Assembly: GCA_018711785.1 (NCBI GenBank)
Contig: DVHW01000115.1
Span: 1-12,790, forward strand
Origin: Candidatus Galloscillospira excrementavium
GTDB lineage: Bacteria > Bacillota > Clostridia > Oscillospirales > Oscillospiraceae
Reading direction: 5' to 3'
Length of the DNA: 12,790 nt
The notes under the pieces are model-generated. The model was not told the DNA's origin. It saw only the letters and a program-made list of their open reading frames with translations, and made no database searches. A program made the position numbers and the translations under genes. Positions 12,606-12,790 of this stretch are shown one piece after another. Position 1 is the first letter of the stretch; each line of letters opens with the position of its first letter.

Positions 12606-12790
12606 TTACTTGATAGGCTCGCCGGCGGCCTTTTTGGCCTCGATCTCCTTCAGGGCATCCTTGTAGGAGAGATTGACCCGGCCCTTCTCGTCGATGTCGG
12701 TGACCTTGACCCAAATCATGTCGCCGATGTTGACCACGTCCTCCACCTTGTTCACCCGGTGGTTGGCCAGCTTGGAGATGTGGACCATGC
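12606..12790 (-). CDS. pnp: Polyribonucleotide nucleotidyltransferase, C-terminal S1 domain (5' part outside window)
   Basis: Only the last 61 codons are present; the frame continues beyond the right edge. The segment [18 protein letters not shown], then [20 protein letters not shown], is the end of the S1 RNA-binding domain at the C-terminus of PNPase, the phosphorolytic 3'-5' exoribonuclease of RNA turnover. Another S1 protein is possible from so short a piece. However, the sequence pattern, the end a few residues after NLSYKDAL, and the neighbouring M16 peptidase gene all favour pnp. The tail ([13 protein letters not shown]) is short. A strong terminator follows the stop. Confidence 0.88.
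   Translation of the reverse strand, partial: MVHISKLANHRVNKVEDVVNIGDMIWVKVTDIDEKGRVNLSYKDALKEIEAKKAAGEPIK

Noticed and set aside
11189..12613. A 474-codon plus-strand frame starting in the palindromic spacer and running opposite the M16 gene
   Set aside because: Most of it is antisense to an intact M16 peptidase with its zinc motif. The N-terminal part is translated from inverted repeats and no ribosome site precedes it.
1..12790. CRISPR arrays, rRNA, complete tRNAs, insertion sequences, prophage or defence genes
   Set aside because: I looked for regular direct repeats, transposase or integrase motifs and rRNA-like blocks on both strands and found none. All coding space is taken by recognised housekeeping families.

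Overview
The window is GC-rich and densely packed. Its gene content (MreC/MreD/MrdA, DnaD plus a DnaI/DnaC-type helicase loader, ZapA, a long U32 protein, and an M16 peptidase beside PNPase) points to a low-G+C-phylum Firmicute of unusually high GC. It is most consistent with a gut clostridial lineage of the Oscillospiraceae (Flavonifractor/Intestinimonas-like). That placement rests on gene families, gene order and codon bias, not on a database match.

Layout. The left two thirds (1-8831) is one leftward-transcribed block. In transcription order it holds zapA, a two-domain U32 'peptidase', dut, maf, mreC, mreD, mrdA (PBP2) and a GH13 alpha-glucan hydrolase that runs off the left edge. zapA starts from a perfect extended -10 promoter that overlaps an 18-bp palindrome. 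From 9057 to 11043 two rightward genes, a DnaD-domain protein and an AAA+ helicase loader, lie one base apart behind their own promoter, divergent from zapA. They converge on a leftward pair at the right edge, the PNPase 3' end and an M16 processing-peptidase-like protein. The 244-bp convergent gap (11044-11287) has no gene but is packed with inverted repeats, including a perfect 30-bp palindrome.

How the genes work together. zapA and mreC-mreD-mrdA are division and cell-elongation genes. dut and maf clean the nucleotide pool, and the U32 protein probably modifies RNA by hydroxylation. The DnaD-like/DnaC-like pair should load the replicative helicase. pnp followed by an M16 peptidase matches the order known from Bacillus (pnpA followed closely by ymxG).

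Novelty. I see no undescribed multi-gene system. The window is mostly housekeeping. The points worth a second look are the palindrome-rich convergent spacer, the absence of mreB from the maf-mreC junction, the structured zapA-U32 leader, the operator-like palindrome on the zapA promoter, and the duplicated architecture and two cysteine clusters of the U32 protein.
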